From: UBA9214 sp964443845
GTDB taxonomy: Bacteria > Pseudomonadota > Gammaproteobacteria > UBA9214
Length of the DNA stretch: 21,586 nucleotides
Assembly (NCBI GenBank): GCA_964443845.1
Contig: CAYUFA010000042.1
Location: 1-21,586 of the forward strand
Direction: 5' to 3'
Under the pieces are notes generated by a model. That model worked only from the letters and a program-made list of their open reading frames with translations. It had not been told where the DNA came from and did no database searches. Below, in pieces: positions 1-7,460 of the stretch; within the stretch, counting starts at the first letter, position 1, and each line of letters starts with the position of its first letter. The position numbers and the translations under genes are program-made.

Positions 1-6
1 GACCTG

Positions 7-72
7 CAGGAGCCGCCCTGGCGGCGAAGCGACCGGCGATCCGGATATGTTCGCCAGCAGGCAGGCTCCTAC
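7..72. repeat. REPIN-like inverted repeat pair
   Basis: Two arms of about 20 bases face each other (9-28 and 50-69). The reverse complement of the right arm matches the left arm at about 16 of 20 positions, and the outer flanks also match (GCAGGAGCC versus GTAGGAGCC). The left arm holds its own small palindrome, GCCGCC-CT-GGCGGC. The GTAGGAGCC start resembles the REP sequences scattered through many gammaproteobacterial genomes, which are mobilised by Y1 (RAYT) transposases. No RAYT gene is visible here. The family assignment is from memory. Confidence 0.5.
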
Positions 73-75
73 GGA

Positions 76-546
76 ACTCATATGCTGCTGCTCGACGGCG
101 TGTATACCGGCGGGCACGCTGCACAAGACAAGCCGCGCTTTCAGCGGGTGAAGGCGCCCGATCGGGCGGAGCTGGAACAGCTGGTCTATGCCATCAGCGA
201 GCGGACCGGGCGCTACCTGGAACGCCAGGGCCTGCTGGTGCGCGACCTGGACAACAGCTACCTGGCACTGGAGCCGGCGGATGACACCGGCCTGGAGGGT
301 GTGCTGGGCAGTTCCATTACCTATCGCATTGCCGTGGGTCCGCAGGAGGGCCGCAAGGCCTTCTGCCTGCAGAGCCTGCCGCCGGCGGGCAGCCTGGAAG
401 AATCGAATGCCCGGGTGGCGAGAGTGGCCGGCTTTTCGCTGTATGCCGGGGTGGCGGCTGCGCGCCACGAGCGGCAGAAGCTGGAGCGGTTGTGCCGCTA
501 CATCACCCGCCCGGCCATCGCGGAGCCGCGCCTGTTTCGCATGCAC
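76..546 (+). pseudogene. IS91/IS801-family (Y2) transposase, C-terminal fragment
   Basis: The reading frame starts abruptly next to the REP-like repeat with HMLLLDGVY, where the family has FHMLFLDGVY. It continues with family landmarks: rF..VKAP, a stretch ending LERQGLL near residue 51, SITYRIAVGP near 80, VAGFSLYAGV near 116, and RQKLERLCRYITRPAIAEPRL ending near 151. These belong to the PF04986-type Y2 transposase of IS91-like rolling-circle elements. The N-terminal zinc-binding and first catalytic regions are missing. After AEPRL the homology stops at about 534-546, where an inverted IS110 fragment begins; the last 20 or so codons of the frame are foreign. This is a dead fragment. Confidence 0.8.
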
Positions 547-962
547 GCAGTCAGTGCAACTTTCTCGTGTTTGCCAGCGGCGACCAACCGTTGATAAGCA
601 GAACGGATGACGGAGTTATGCTGAATGGGTGTTAGCATGGCCATGAAGAGGATCGTGCGCATACTGGCATGACCGCCACGGATGCGGCGTTTGCCTCGTA
701 GTGCCCCGCTGTCGCGATCGAATGGTGCGACACCGACCAGCGCGGCGATCTGCATGTTGGTCAGGGTGCCGAGTTCCGGCAGGTCAGACAGCAGGGTATT
801 GACGACCTGGTTACCGATGCCGGGGACAGAGAGCAGCAGGTCACGCTTGTCGCGCCACTCCTCGACCTGCTCGACCAGGTCGGCGCTGTGCTGGTCGAGT
901 TTTTCGATCTGTGCCTGGATGTGACGGACATGGCGGCGGATACCTGCGAGAATGTGCGAAAC
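540..962 (-). pseudogene. IS110-family transposase, truncated at both ends
   Basis: Read on the minus strand, the frame opens after a TAA at 963-965 with SHILAGIRRHV. It continues through a coiled segment, the SVPGIGNQ motif, LPELGTLTNMQIAALVGVAP, DRDSG, the RGKR/GGHAS region and KVALTACMR. These are the landmarks of the C-terminal Transposase_20 domain (PF02371) of IS110/IS1111 elements. The N-terminal DEDD catalytic domain (about 170 residues) is absent. The last 20-25 residues (normally KLL.ILNAM and beyond) are replaced by sequence read out of the IS91 fragment. An internal ATG at 755 is only a local Met. The gene is non-functional. Confidence 0.82.
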
Positions 963-965
963 TTA

Positions 966-1492
966 TCGTACGTTATCCCTGTCACGCCGCTTGCGTTCGT
1001 AACCGGCGCGAGGACCTCAAGCCGTCGCTGCTTTAGGCGTTGAATGTCCTCAGTTGCATTGTTGCCCTTCGCTGGTCATCCGGGTAGGTCAGGATTTGGC
1101 CGTACTTGGGCCTACCGACGAGCCCATATGGCCTCTAGAGCCCCACCGTATGTCGCGATCTCTGCGGACACCCTTGACCTGATATTGCCCGTATCGGACA
1201 GCTCAAAATGCCTACCTACGGCGGTAACAGGGGTTCGACCAGCACGCGCCGGGAGCACGTGTGGAAAGCGGTGCGAAGCGCCGCTGGCCCGAAGCGCGAG
1301 ATCGGTGCGGCGCGGGTGGTCCGGGGCAGGGTGGTATCTGATACGGTGTTGCGTTCGGTGCGGGTGGCAGGAACGTACGACCGCCTCGAACATGCATGGG
1401 CAAGGGGCGTGTCCCGGTCGTCCGTCATGAAGCGCGAGCAGACGTTCTGTTCGCGCTGACCGTGTAAGGCCTGGTAGGGAAAACAGCTATAA
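966..1492. other. Unassigned DNA, no recognisable gene
   Basis: Several open frames of 60-130 codons overlap here on both strands. None has a recognisable family motif, a good ribosome binding site or consistent codon usage. The segment lies between the IS110 remnant and the end of the PilZ-SPOR gene. It may be more eroded insertion-sequence DNA, but I see no terminal repeats that prove this. Confidence 0.4.
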
Positions 1493-2884
1493 CTATTTGT
1501 TATTCTTTTTCAAAAACCACACGTTATCCAGTTTCAGCGCAGCCTTGATCGGTGCTGCTGCCGTCCTGGCGACAGCAAGTGAAGGATATCCGCCTGTCTG
1601 CAGGCGCCAGTAGTGCCTGCCCTTGACTTCCGCCTGCTCGATGTGGGTGGGGATGTCGGCGGCGGCGGCTATGGTTGCCATACGGGTGATATCCCCTTTG
1701 CGCGGCGATGATGCCAGGTTGATGACCCAGGGTCCGGATGCCGGGTAGGCGGTCTGATTGTTTTCGACTCCGGATGGGCTCCCCTGTGCTGGAGCTGCAG
1801 TAACGTCCGGTTGCGCAGCAGAACCGCGTTCAGCAACCGAGGTTGTGGCAGTTGCGGGCGTGGAGTCTGCCCCGGGTTCGGCTCGTCTTGCTTCCGGTGC
1901 CGGGGCTGGAGACGTGGCTGCACTTCCGGTATGGGGCGGCACTGTCTGCACGGTTGCCGCTTCGTTTGCATCCGCTGCAGCCGCCTCCGCAGGGCCGGCA
2001 AGCGGGGCGGATGCTATCGGACGTGCCTTTTGCCCGGGCGATGGCGATGGCTGCGCCATTCTGCTGGTGGCGGACGGGACGGCGGTAACCGGTTTCTGCG
2101 GACTGGTGGAATTGCTGCTGGTGGTACCGGGCGAACGGGATGCCGGCACTAACAGTGTGAGTTTGTCCTCAAGACGGGCAAAATCATCACCCAGTGCAGT
2201 GATACGTGCATTCAGCGAGGCATAGCGGCCTTCCTGCAGGCTCGCGCTGAATATGCGTTTCTTCAGGTCCTGCACATCGGTACCGAGTTTGCCGGAGGTG
2301 GTCTCCAGCGCGCCGATGCGACTGTCGATGCTGGCGGTATATATGTACCCACCCCCGGCAACGCAGAGTGTGAACAACAGGAACAGCAGTCCCCGGAAGA
2401 AAGGCTTCTGCGGCCCGGGACCGGTATCCGGCACCCGCAGTTCCGGCGGCTGACGGGGCCCCTTCCCGGTGGCGCCGGCACGTGGGTGGATTTCCGGTTG
2501 TGTGTGATTCTGACCCAGTGACGCCTCCAGCCTGTGTTCCCCGCTGACCCGATAGGACTCGATCAGATCCATCAGGATCGGGTCAGGGTGATGGAATTCC
2601 ACGTCCACGCTGTTATCGGCTACCCGCCGCACGTAAGACGGAATGGTGAGCTTTTTCTGCTTGCCGGCGTGCTGGACCGTCAGGTGGATGTCGACATTAT
2701 CCCCGTCGTTGAAGGTAGACAGCCGGCCGTCCGCCTCACAGTACAGCAGCATCCCGTACTGGCTGACGTTGATGACCCTGCAGCCCCTGGGAACGGTTTT
2801 CTCACCAATCAGCAGGGCGTTGATATCGACCGGGGTTCTGGTCTGGCGCCTTCTATCCGTGGGCTGTTCGGTGATTCCACTCAT
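1493..2884 (-). CDS. PilZ-TM-SPOR fusion protein
   Basis: The 463-residue protein has three parts. Residues 8-115 form a PilZ-type c-di-GMP-binding domain, with an RxxxR motif at R12-R16 and an NxSxxG motif at N39-G44. A single hydrophobic helix lies at about 163-182, followed by a predicted coiled coil (186-245) and a Pro/Ala/Ser/Thr-rich linker (246-382). Residues 384-460 match a SPOR domain (opening GPWVINLAS, with HYWRLQTGGY), which in known proteins binds glycan strands lacking stem peptides at division septa. The implied topology is PilZ in the cytoplasm and SPOR in the periplasm. Both halves are familiar domains, but I do not recall this combination as a named protein. It lies 112 bp downstream of the antiporter start-to-stop unit on the same strand and may be co-transcribed. 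The ATG at 2884 is preceded by a weak GGGAA. Function is inferred from domains only. Confidence 0.85.
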   Translation of the reverse strand: MSGITEQPTDRRRQTRTPVDINALLIGEKTVPRGCRVINVSQYGMLLYCEADGRLSTFNDGDNVDIHLTVQHAGKQKKLTIPSYVRRVADNSVDVEFHHPDPILMDLIESYRVSGEHRLEASLGQNHTQPEIHPRAGATGKGPRQPPELRVPDTGPGPQKPFFRGLLFLLFTLCVAGGGYIYTASIDSRIGALETTSGKLGTDVQDLKKRIFSASLQEGRYASLNARITALGDDFARLEDKLTLLVPASRSPGTTSSNSTSPQKPVTAVPSATSRMAQPSPSPGQKARPIASAPLAGPAEAAAADANEAATVQTVPPHTGSAATSPAPAPEARRAEPGADSTPATATTSVAERGSAAQPDVTAAPAQGSPSGVENNQTAYPASGPWVINLASSPRKGDITRMATIAAAADIPTHIEQAEVKGRHYWRLQTGGYPSLAVARTAAAPIKAALKLDNVWFLKKNNK

Positions 2885-2996
2885 GCAGCATTCCCGTAAA
2901 ATTCCTTGGAAACAGATACCTGGAGTATCCCGGCATGGCGGAAAATATACGACGAATCGGGTGGTTCGTCCACGGTTTTAACAGTTCCTGTCCTGC

Positions 2997-4166
2997 TCAG
3001 TCCTTGCGCAAACGGTGGTTGACTGCAATCGGAGTCTCGAATTTCATCATGATCAGGTAGGATGATGCAATGAAGGTGAGCAAGGTGGTGGTCTGGACCA
3101 GAAAGGATGCATCCGGGCCGATCACACCGGTATTGGCGGCGAGTACCGAGATCATCAGTGAGAACTCGCTGGCCTGTCCCAGCCGGATACCCACTTCCCT
3201 GGACAGTGGCGTTGCTTCCCCGGTGTATTTCAGGAGGGTGGAGAACACCAGTGGCTTCACCGCAAGCACCACCGCTGCAAGCACGATCGCGGGAAGAAGG
3301 ACCCGGGGCAGGACCTCGGGATTGAAACCTGCGCCGAGCGAGAAAAAGAACATGATCAGGAAAAAATCCCGCAACGGTTTGAAGCTCTCGGCAATAAACA
3401 GGGAAATCGGGCTGGCCGCCAGTGCGACACCGGCGATGAATGCTCCGGTCTCATAGGAAAGTCCTGCTGTATCGGCAAGCTGGGCCAATCCCAGGCACCA
3501 GCCGATGGAAGTGAGGAAGACGTATTCCTGGATGGTATCGAAACGCCGGAACAGGGGCTGCAATACGTAGCGCTCCAGCAGCATCGCAAACAGCACCAGT
3601 ACCGGTACAACGAGGGCCAGCTGGACGATCCTGTGCCATTCGATACCGCTTCCGGAGAGCCCCTCCAGCAGCAGCAGGAACACGATGGCCAGGATGTCCT
3701 GCAGCAACAGGATGCTGATCATGACCTGCCCGACATGACGGTGGTGAAGGGCGGTGGTGGGCAGCAGCTTCAGTCCGATGATGGTGCTGGAAAACATCAG
3801 TACGGAACCAACCACCAGGCTTTCCTGCGAGGAGTAGCCGGCCAGCAGCCCGGCCGCAAATCCGATCGCACCGAAAATGGCCGAACTGGCCAGGGTGACC
3901 AGCATCGCCTCGCGGAACATGCGTACCAGTTGCGCGGGCTGCAGGTTCAGGCCGAGCAGAAACAGCAGAAAGATGATGCCGATGTGCCCGATCTCCCGGA
4001 TCAGCTCGGCATCGCTTACCAGTTTCAGCCCCCACGGCCCCAGCAGCCCGCCGAGCAGGATGTAGGCAACCAGCAGCGATTGCCTGGCAAACAGGGCAAG
4101 TGCGGCCAGCATGGCTGCACCGGTAAAGATCAGGAAAATCGAAAATAGGATGGGTTGATCAGGCAT
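2997..4166 (-). CDS. CPA2-family cation/proton antiporter (KefB/KefC-like), no RCK domain
   Basis: About 389 residues with some 11-12 hydrophobic segments, the size of a bare Na_H_Exchanger domain (PF00999). Family signatures are visible: a LLFLLGLNL helix, SSTIIGLKLLP, and LLLQDILAI with the conserved Asp. Such carriers exchange K+ or Na+ for protons at the inner membrane. The C-terminal RCK/TrkA-N regulatory domain of KefB and KefC is missing; the protein ends shortly after the last helix. The frame is open to 4328, but the extra 54 residues are polar and low-complexity. The ATG at 4166 follows an AGGA about eight bases upstream and starts just before the first membrane helix, so it is preferred. 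Ion specificity cannot be read from the sequence. Confidence 0.85.
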   Translation of the reverse strand: MPDQPILFSIFLIFTGAAMLAALALFARQSLLVAYILLGGLLGPWGLKLVSDAELIREIGHIGIIFLLFLLGLNLQPAQLVRMFREAMLVTLASSAIFGAIGFAAGLLAGYSSQESLVVGSVLMFSSTIIGLKLLPTTALHHRHVGQVMISILLLQDILAIVFLLLLEGLSGSGIEWHRIVQLALVVPVLVLFAMLLERYVLQPLFRRFDTIQEYVFLTSIGWCLGLAQLADTAGLSYETGAFIAGVALAASPISLFIAESFKPLRDFFLIMFFFSLGAGFNPEVLPRVLLPAIVLAAVVLAVKPLVFSTLLKYTGEATPLSREVGIRLGQASEFSLMISVLAANTGVIGPDASFLVQTTTLLTFIASSYLIMMKFETPIAVNHRLRKD

Positions 4167-4448
4167 GGCTGTATCCTGGGATGCCACGCATGTTACGGAA
4201 AGCTTATCCGCGAATCCACGTTTGTCCGCCGCCAGCCGGTGGCCGCAGGGAGCCGTGCGGGTTCCCGGGGTCGCCGGGAATGCAGCCGCCATACCGCTAC
4301 CGGCGGGGGCTGCCGTGGCGCAGGGCACGACGCTCTTCGGAGATGACTGCGATGCCTGCCTGCGGGGGGGGGACTGCTGCTGCCCCTGAAGCCCTGTTAT
4401 CGCGTCAGCCGGGCATGCTGCAGGCGGAAGCCTGCGGGATTGCGCGCG
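4167..4448. other. Intergenic region with a G9 tract
   Basis: This is the gap between the response-regulator stop and the antiporter start. It contains an uninterrupted run of nine G at 4364-4372. No convincing gene is seen on either strand; the small open frames are GC-driven. A perfect small hairpin lies just past the regulator stop and is listed separately. Confidence 0.5.
4420..4435 (-). terminator. Hairpin downstream of the LuxR-type regulator
   Basis: A perfect GCAGGC/GCCTGC stem with a 4-base loop begins 14 bases after the minus-strand stop codon. It may end or stabilise the transcript. There is no T tract after it, so intrinsic termination is uncertain. Confidence 0.3.
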
Positions 4449-5117
4449 TCAGGGCAGCTCGCTGAAATAGAGGGCCAGATTGAGGCGGTTTTCGATATCC
4501 AGTTTGCGGAAGATCGCGCTCAGGTGCGCCTTGACCGTCCGTTCGGATATTTCGAGTGCGCGCGCGATCATCTTGTTGTTTTCACCCATGTGCACCAGCC
4601 TTGCTACCTGGAGTTCCCGGGGCGTCAGGGTGCCGACCAGGCTGCGGTCGAAATTGCTGTTGGCGTTCGCCGATTTTTCGGCAGCCATGTCGCTGATGAC
4701 CTGGGTAATGAGCTTGCGCTGGACCCAGTAATCACCGTCGAGGACCAGCTCGACGGCCTTCCGCAGCAGGGCTTCGCTGATGTCGGACCTGCAGAATCCG
4801 TGGGCCCCGGCCTTGAACAGCAGATGCTGGTCAACTTCGTTTTCACCGGCATTCTCGACAACGATCACGTGGGTGTCGGATGGCATGCGTACCACGGCGA
4901 GGATCTGGTCCGTGGCATCGTCACCCTGGTAGAGAGCGGGGTCGACGATGAGCACCGATGCGGGTAGCGCCGTCAGGCAGGCCAGCAACTCGCCCGGGCT
5001 GCACGCGGTCGAGACGTCGTAGCACGGTTCCAGAATTGACATGAAATGACTGACAACCTGGCGATTGTCAGATGCGATCAGTACCGTGACCTGACCCTTG
5101 TGTGTTGATACCGACAT
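4449..5117 (-). CDS. LuxR/NarL-type response regulator with atypical receiver
   Basis: 222 residues. Residues 10-125 form a receiver domain with the likely phospho-acceptor Asp at D59 (VLIVDP). Residues 163-218 form a LuxR-type helix-turn-helix (LTPRELQVARLV, then SERTVKAHLSAIFRKL). The receiver looks atypical: the acidic pocket near residue 17 has one Asp, the switch Ser/Thr position carries E89, and the conserved Lys region reads FCRSD. It may therefore work without normal phosphorylation. It lies downstream of lapG-lapD, separated by an HlyD-type remnant. A plausible role is control of adhesin or biofilm genes, but this is inferred from position. No histidine kinase is nearby. The start at 5117 has a GGACGGGAAG stretch upstream. 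Confidence 0.85.
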   Translation of the reverse strand: MSVSTHKGQVTVLIASDNRQVVSHFMSILEPCYDVSTACSPGELLACLTALPASVLIVDPALYQGDDATDQILAVVRMPSDTHVIVVENAGENEVDQHLLFKAGAHGFCRSDISEALLRKAVELVLDGDYWVQRKLITQVISDMAAEKSANANSNFDRSLVGTLTPRELQVARLVHMGENNKMIARALEISERTVKAHLSAIFRKLDIENRLNLALYFSELP

Positions 5118-5131
5118 CTTCCCGTCCTGTA

Positions 5132-5384
5132 TCCCAGCGTTCTCTCAGACCCGATCAGGGCGTGCAAAACCGGCGTCGGGATCACCATGTACGTCTTGCT
5201 GCCGGTCAGGGTGTCCACGGAAGCCGTCATCCCGGGTATGGATTCCAGCGGAGCAGCAATTGTCCCGGAGGGCTCCGTGCCTTCTGACATGGACCAGGCA
5301 AAGGCTGTTGCCTGCACTGTCTGTGACGGTATCGGCACTGTGCCGCACGGGTTTAGCCTTGAATCTCCGGTAGATAGCCTGGCC
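5132..5384 (-). pseudogene. Frameshifted remnant of an HlyD/LapC-type secretion adaptor
   Basis: Two neighbouring blocks in different minus-strand frames resemble consecutive parts of the C-terminus of HlyD-family membrane fusion proteins. The first (5384-5280) reads AIYRRFKAKPVRHSADTVTD, then AGNSLCLVHVRR; the family has a segment like G.VvrISADTvtDe.GnsfYlV.VrT. The second (5275-5132) reads IPGMTASVDTLTGSKT, then PVLHA; the family has IPGM.AsVDILTGkkTvldYLlkPVl. The frame changes near 5275-5284, and everything upstream of the C-terminal 80 or so residues is gone. LapC, of this family, works with LapB and LapE in exporting the LapA adhesin, and the remnant lies directly after lapD. The match is by eye, but the order and spacing of motifs argue against chance. 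Confidence 0.72.
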
Positions 5385-5431
5385 GTGTACGGCCGAAGTG
5401 ACCAGGGACCGGGGCGGCATCGGCCGGCCGG

Positions 5432-7423
5432 TTATTCCTGGAGAATGTTTCCGGACACCACGGGTTCCATCAGTTCCGGTCTGCCAATGAGATAACCCTG
5501 GATGCCGTCGATGTGCATTCTCTCGAGGGTTTCCTTCTGCGGATTCGTTTCCACCGCCATGGCGTACACATGGACGCCGATACTGTGCATGGTGTCCGCC
5601 AGGGACTGGATGAAAAACTGGCTGTCGCGATCTGATTCGATATTGCGCAGGTGAGTGGCATCGATTTTCAGGTAGCGCACCCCGATGCTGCGCAGGTAGC
5701 CGTAGCCGGAAAATCCCCTGCCGAAATGGTCGATCCCGCAATCGATCCCCAGCTCGGAGAGCCGTGTAATCAGGTTGCGCGCATTCTGCAGGTTCGCGAG
5801 GACACCGTATTCCGGGAATTCCACCTTGATCCGGCGGGTGATCCGGGGAACGCGTGCGAGTGTACTGCAGAGCCACTGAATGAAGACGGAATCATGCAGT
5901 GAGGTGGAGGAGAGGTTGACGGCGTAGTGCCGGTGTGAATGGTCAGCCGCTCTGACCTGGTCCAGCAGGGTACTGATTGTCAATTTATCGAGCTGGCTCG
6001 CCAGTCCAAGCCGCTCTGCCATGGGCATGAACAGCGCGGCGTTGATGCCTGTTCCTCCCGGGTCGGGGATGCGCGTGAGAACCTCGTGATGCAGGATGTG
6101 ACGGTTGCCGGGGTTGATATCCATGACCGGCTGCACCGCCAGCTGGATACTGCCTTCATCGATCACCTTCCGGATGTGGGCGCGCCAGCGTGATGCCCCG
6201 TAGATATCCGACTGATTGGCAACAATGGTGTCATAACGCTGCCAGGTGTTCAGGCCGCTGGACTGCGCGGAACGCAGCGCCATGTCGGCCTCGGAGACCA
6301 GATCTCCGGCACGGTAGCCTTGCCGCCACATGGCGATCCCGATGTGACAGATATTGCCGGAGGCAACCAGGCCGTCAGCGCGCAGCTGGTGGAGTGAATG
6401 GCACAGTGACATGGCGAGGGCGTCCGCGCTTTCCGCCTGGAAGCCGACCGCGATAATGGCAAAGCAGGTGCCGGAGATGCGCGCCAGGTAGCAGTTTTCC
6501 AGCGTGTCGAGTTCCGCCCGGAGCAGCCCTGCGGTCCGCTGCAATACCCTGTCACCGGCAGGGTAGCCGGACGCGTCGTTCACCCTGGAGAGATGATGCA
6601 GCTCGAGCATCAGCAGCGCGCCGGCGCTTACCTGATCATGGTCTTCGACCAGCGCCGGCAGGATACGCTCGAAATAGCGCCGGTTACCGACCGCCGTCAG
6701 GGGATCCAGATAGACCTGTTCGCGTACGGCCTCTGTCAGTGCGGTCTGCTCGGAAAAAATTTCATTGACCTTGGCGGACAGCCGGTTCATGGCGGACACG
6801 ATACTGCGCAACTCGCGGGTCCTGGGCAATGCTTCCTGTGCCGGGTAGCGGTTGTTGCAAATGGCATCCGCCTGTTTCGAGACCGCTTGCAGCGGGCGCA
6901 ACAGCAAGCGGACGGACAGAATCGCGAGCGCCAGGAGTACCAGCGTGGCGGCCGCATAGACGTACAGGGTGTTGACCGTTGCTTCCCAGAATTGTACGTA
7001 CGCCCGGGACGGGTCCGGGGTTACCCGCAGGACTCCCGCCGGTTTCCTGCCGGACATGACCGGTGCCCCGGACGCGGTGGCGGTAATCGACAGCAGCCGC
7101 CGGAACCAGTCCGGCACCTCCGCCATGACCGGCTTGCGGGCCCTGCTGGCAATCACGGAGCCGTCTGTCCCGGTCACCTCGACTGCGAGGTAGTCACCCT
7201 GATCAAACACGGCATTCACGACCGTCTTTATCATGCCCCTGTCACCGCTTTCCAGGTACGGGGATACGGCCAGTGCCAGTGAGGCGGCCGTGTCCTGTGC
7301 GTGCGCGGCAAGCTGTTCTTCATAGATGTCCTGCAGATTCGTAATGCCGAGATACAGCGTTCCGCTCAGTGCCAGCAGCACCAGCAGCAGCAGGGCGAAG
7401 GATATTTGCCTGTAGAGTGTCAT
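5432..7423 (-). CDS. lapD: LapD-like c-di-GMP receptor (HAMP, degenerate GGDEF and EAL)
   Basis: 663 residues: a first membrane helix (6-26), a periplasmic LapD_MoxY_N-type domain (27-150, with AHAQDTAASLALAVSPYL), a second helix (152-174), HAMP (175-228), a GGDEF-like domain (235-400) and an EAL-like domain (410-655). The GGDEF signature has become SGTCF (317-321). In the EAL domain E447-V-L replaces EAL, and the DDFG motif reads D565-H566-F-G, so a metal-binding Asp is lost; K587-I-D and QGY remain. This matches a receptor that binds c-di-GMP but neither makes nor breaks it. In Pseudomonas fluorescens, LapD bound to c-di-GMP holds the protease LapG in the periplasm. The adjacent lapG, 37 bp upstream on the same strand, supports the call. 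In the periplasmic domain the segment VMSGRKPAG seems to lack the LapG-contacting Trp that I recall in this loop. Confidence 0.9.
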   Translation of the reverse strand: MTLYRQISFALLLLVLLALSGTLYLGITNLQDIYEEQLAAHAQDTAASLALAVSPYLESGDRGMIKTVVNAVFDQGDYLAVEVTGTDGSVIASRARKPVMAEVPDWFRRLLSITATASGAPVMSGRKPAGVLRVTPDPSRAYVQFWEATVNTLYVYAAATLVLLALAILSVRLLLRPLQAVSKQADAICNNRYPAQEALPRTRELRSIVSAMNRLSAKVNEIFSEQTALTEAVREQVYLDPLTAVGNRRYFERILPALVEDHDQVSAGALLMLELHHLSRVNDASGYPAGDRVLQRTAGLLRAELDTLENCYLARISGTCFAIIAVGFQAESADALAMSLCHSLHQLRADGLVASGNICHIGIAMWRQGYRAGDLVSEADMALRSAQSSGLNTWQRYDTIVANQSDIYGASRWRAHIRKVIDEGSIQLAVQPVMDINPGNRHILHHEVLTRIPDPGGTGINAALFMPMAERLGLASQLDKLTISTLLDQVRAADHSHRHYAVNLSSTSLHDSVFIQWLCSTLARVPRITRRIKVEFPEYGVLANLQNARNLITRLSELGIDCGIDHFGRGFSGYGYLRSIGVRYLKIDATHLRNIESDRDSQFFIQSLADTMHSIGVHVYAMAVETNPQKETLERMHIDGIQGYLIGRPELMEPVVSGNILQE

Positions 7424-7460
7424 CCTGGATTACCGGCAGGACATGCGTTACCGGCAGCGT

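Noticed and set aside
4167..4328. N-terminal extension of the antiporter
   Set aside because: The extra residues are Ala/Pro/Arg-rich, unlike the family, and the ATG at 4166 has a good ribosome binding site.
5187..5495. 102-codon plus-strand open frame between lapD and the regulator
   Set aside because: It has no homology, while the opposite strand carries HlyD-like blocks.
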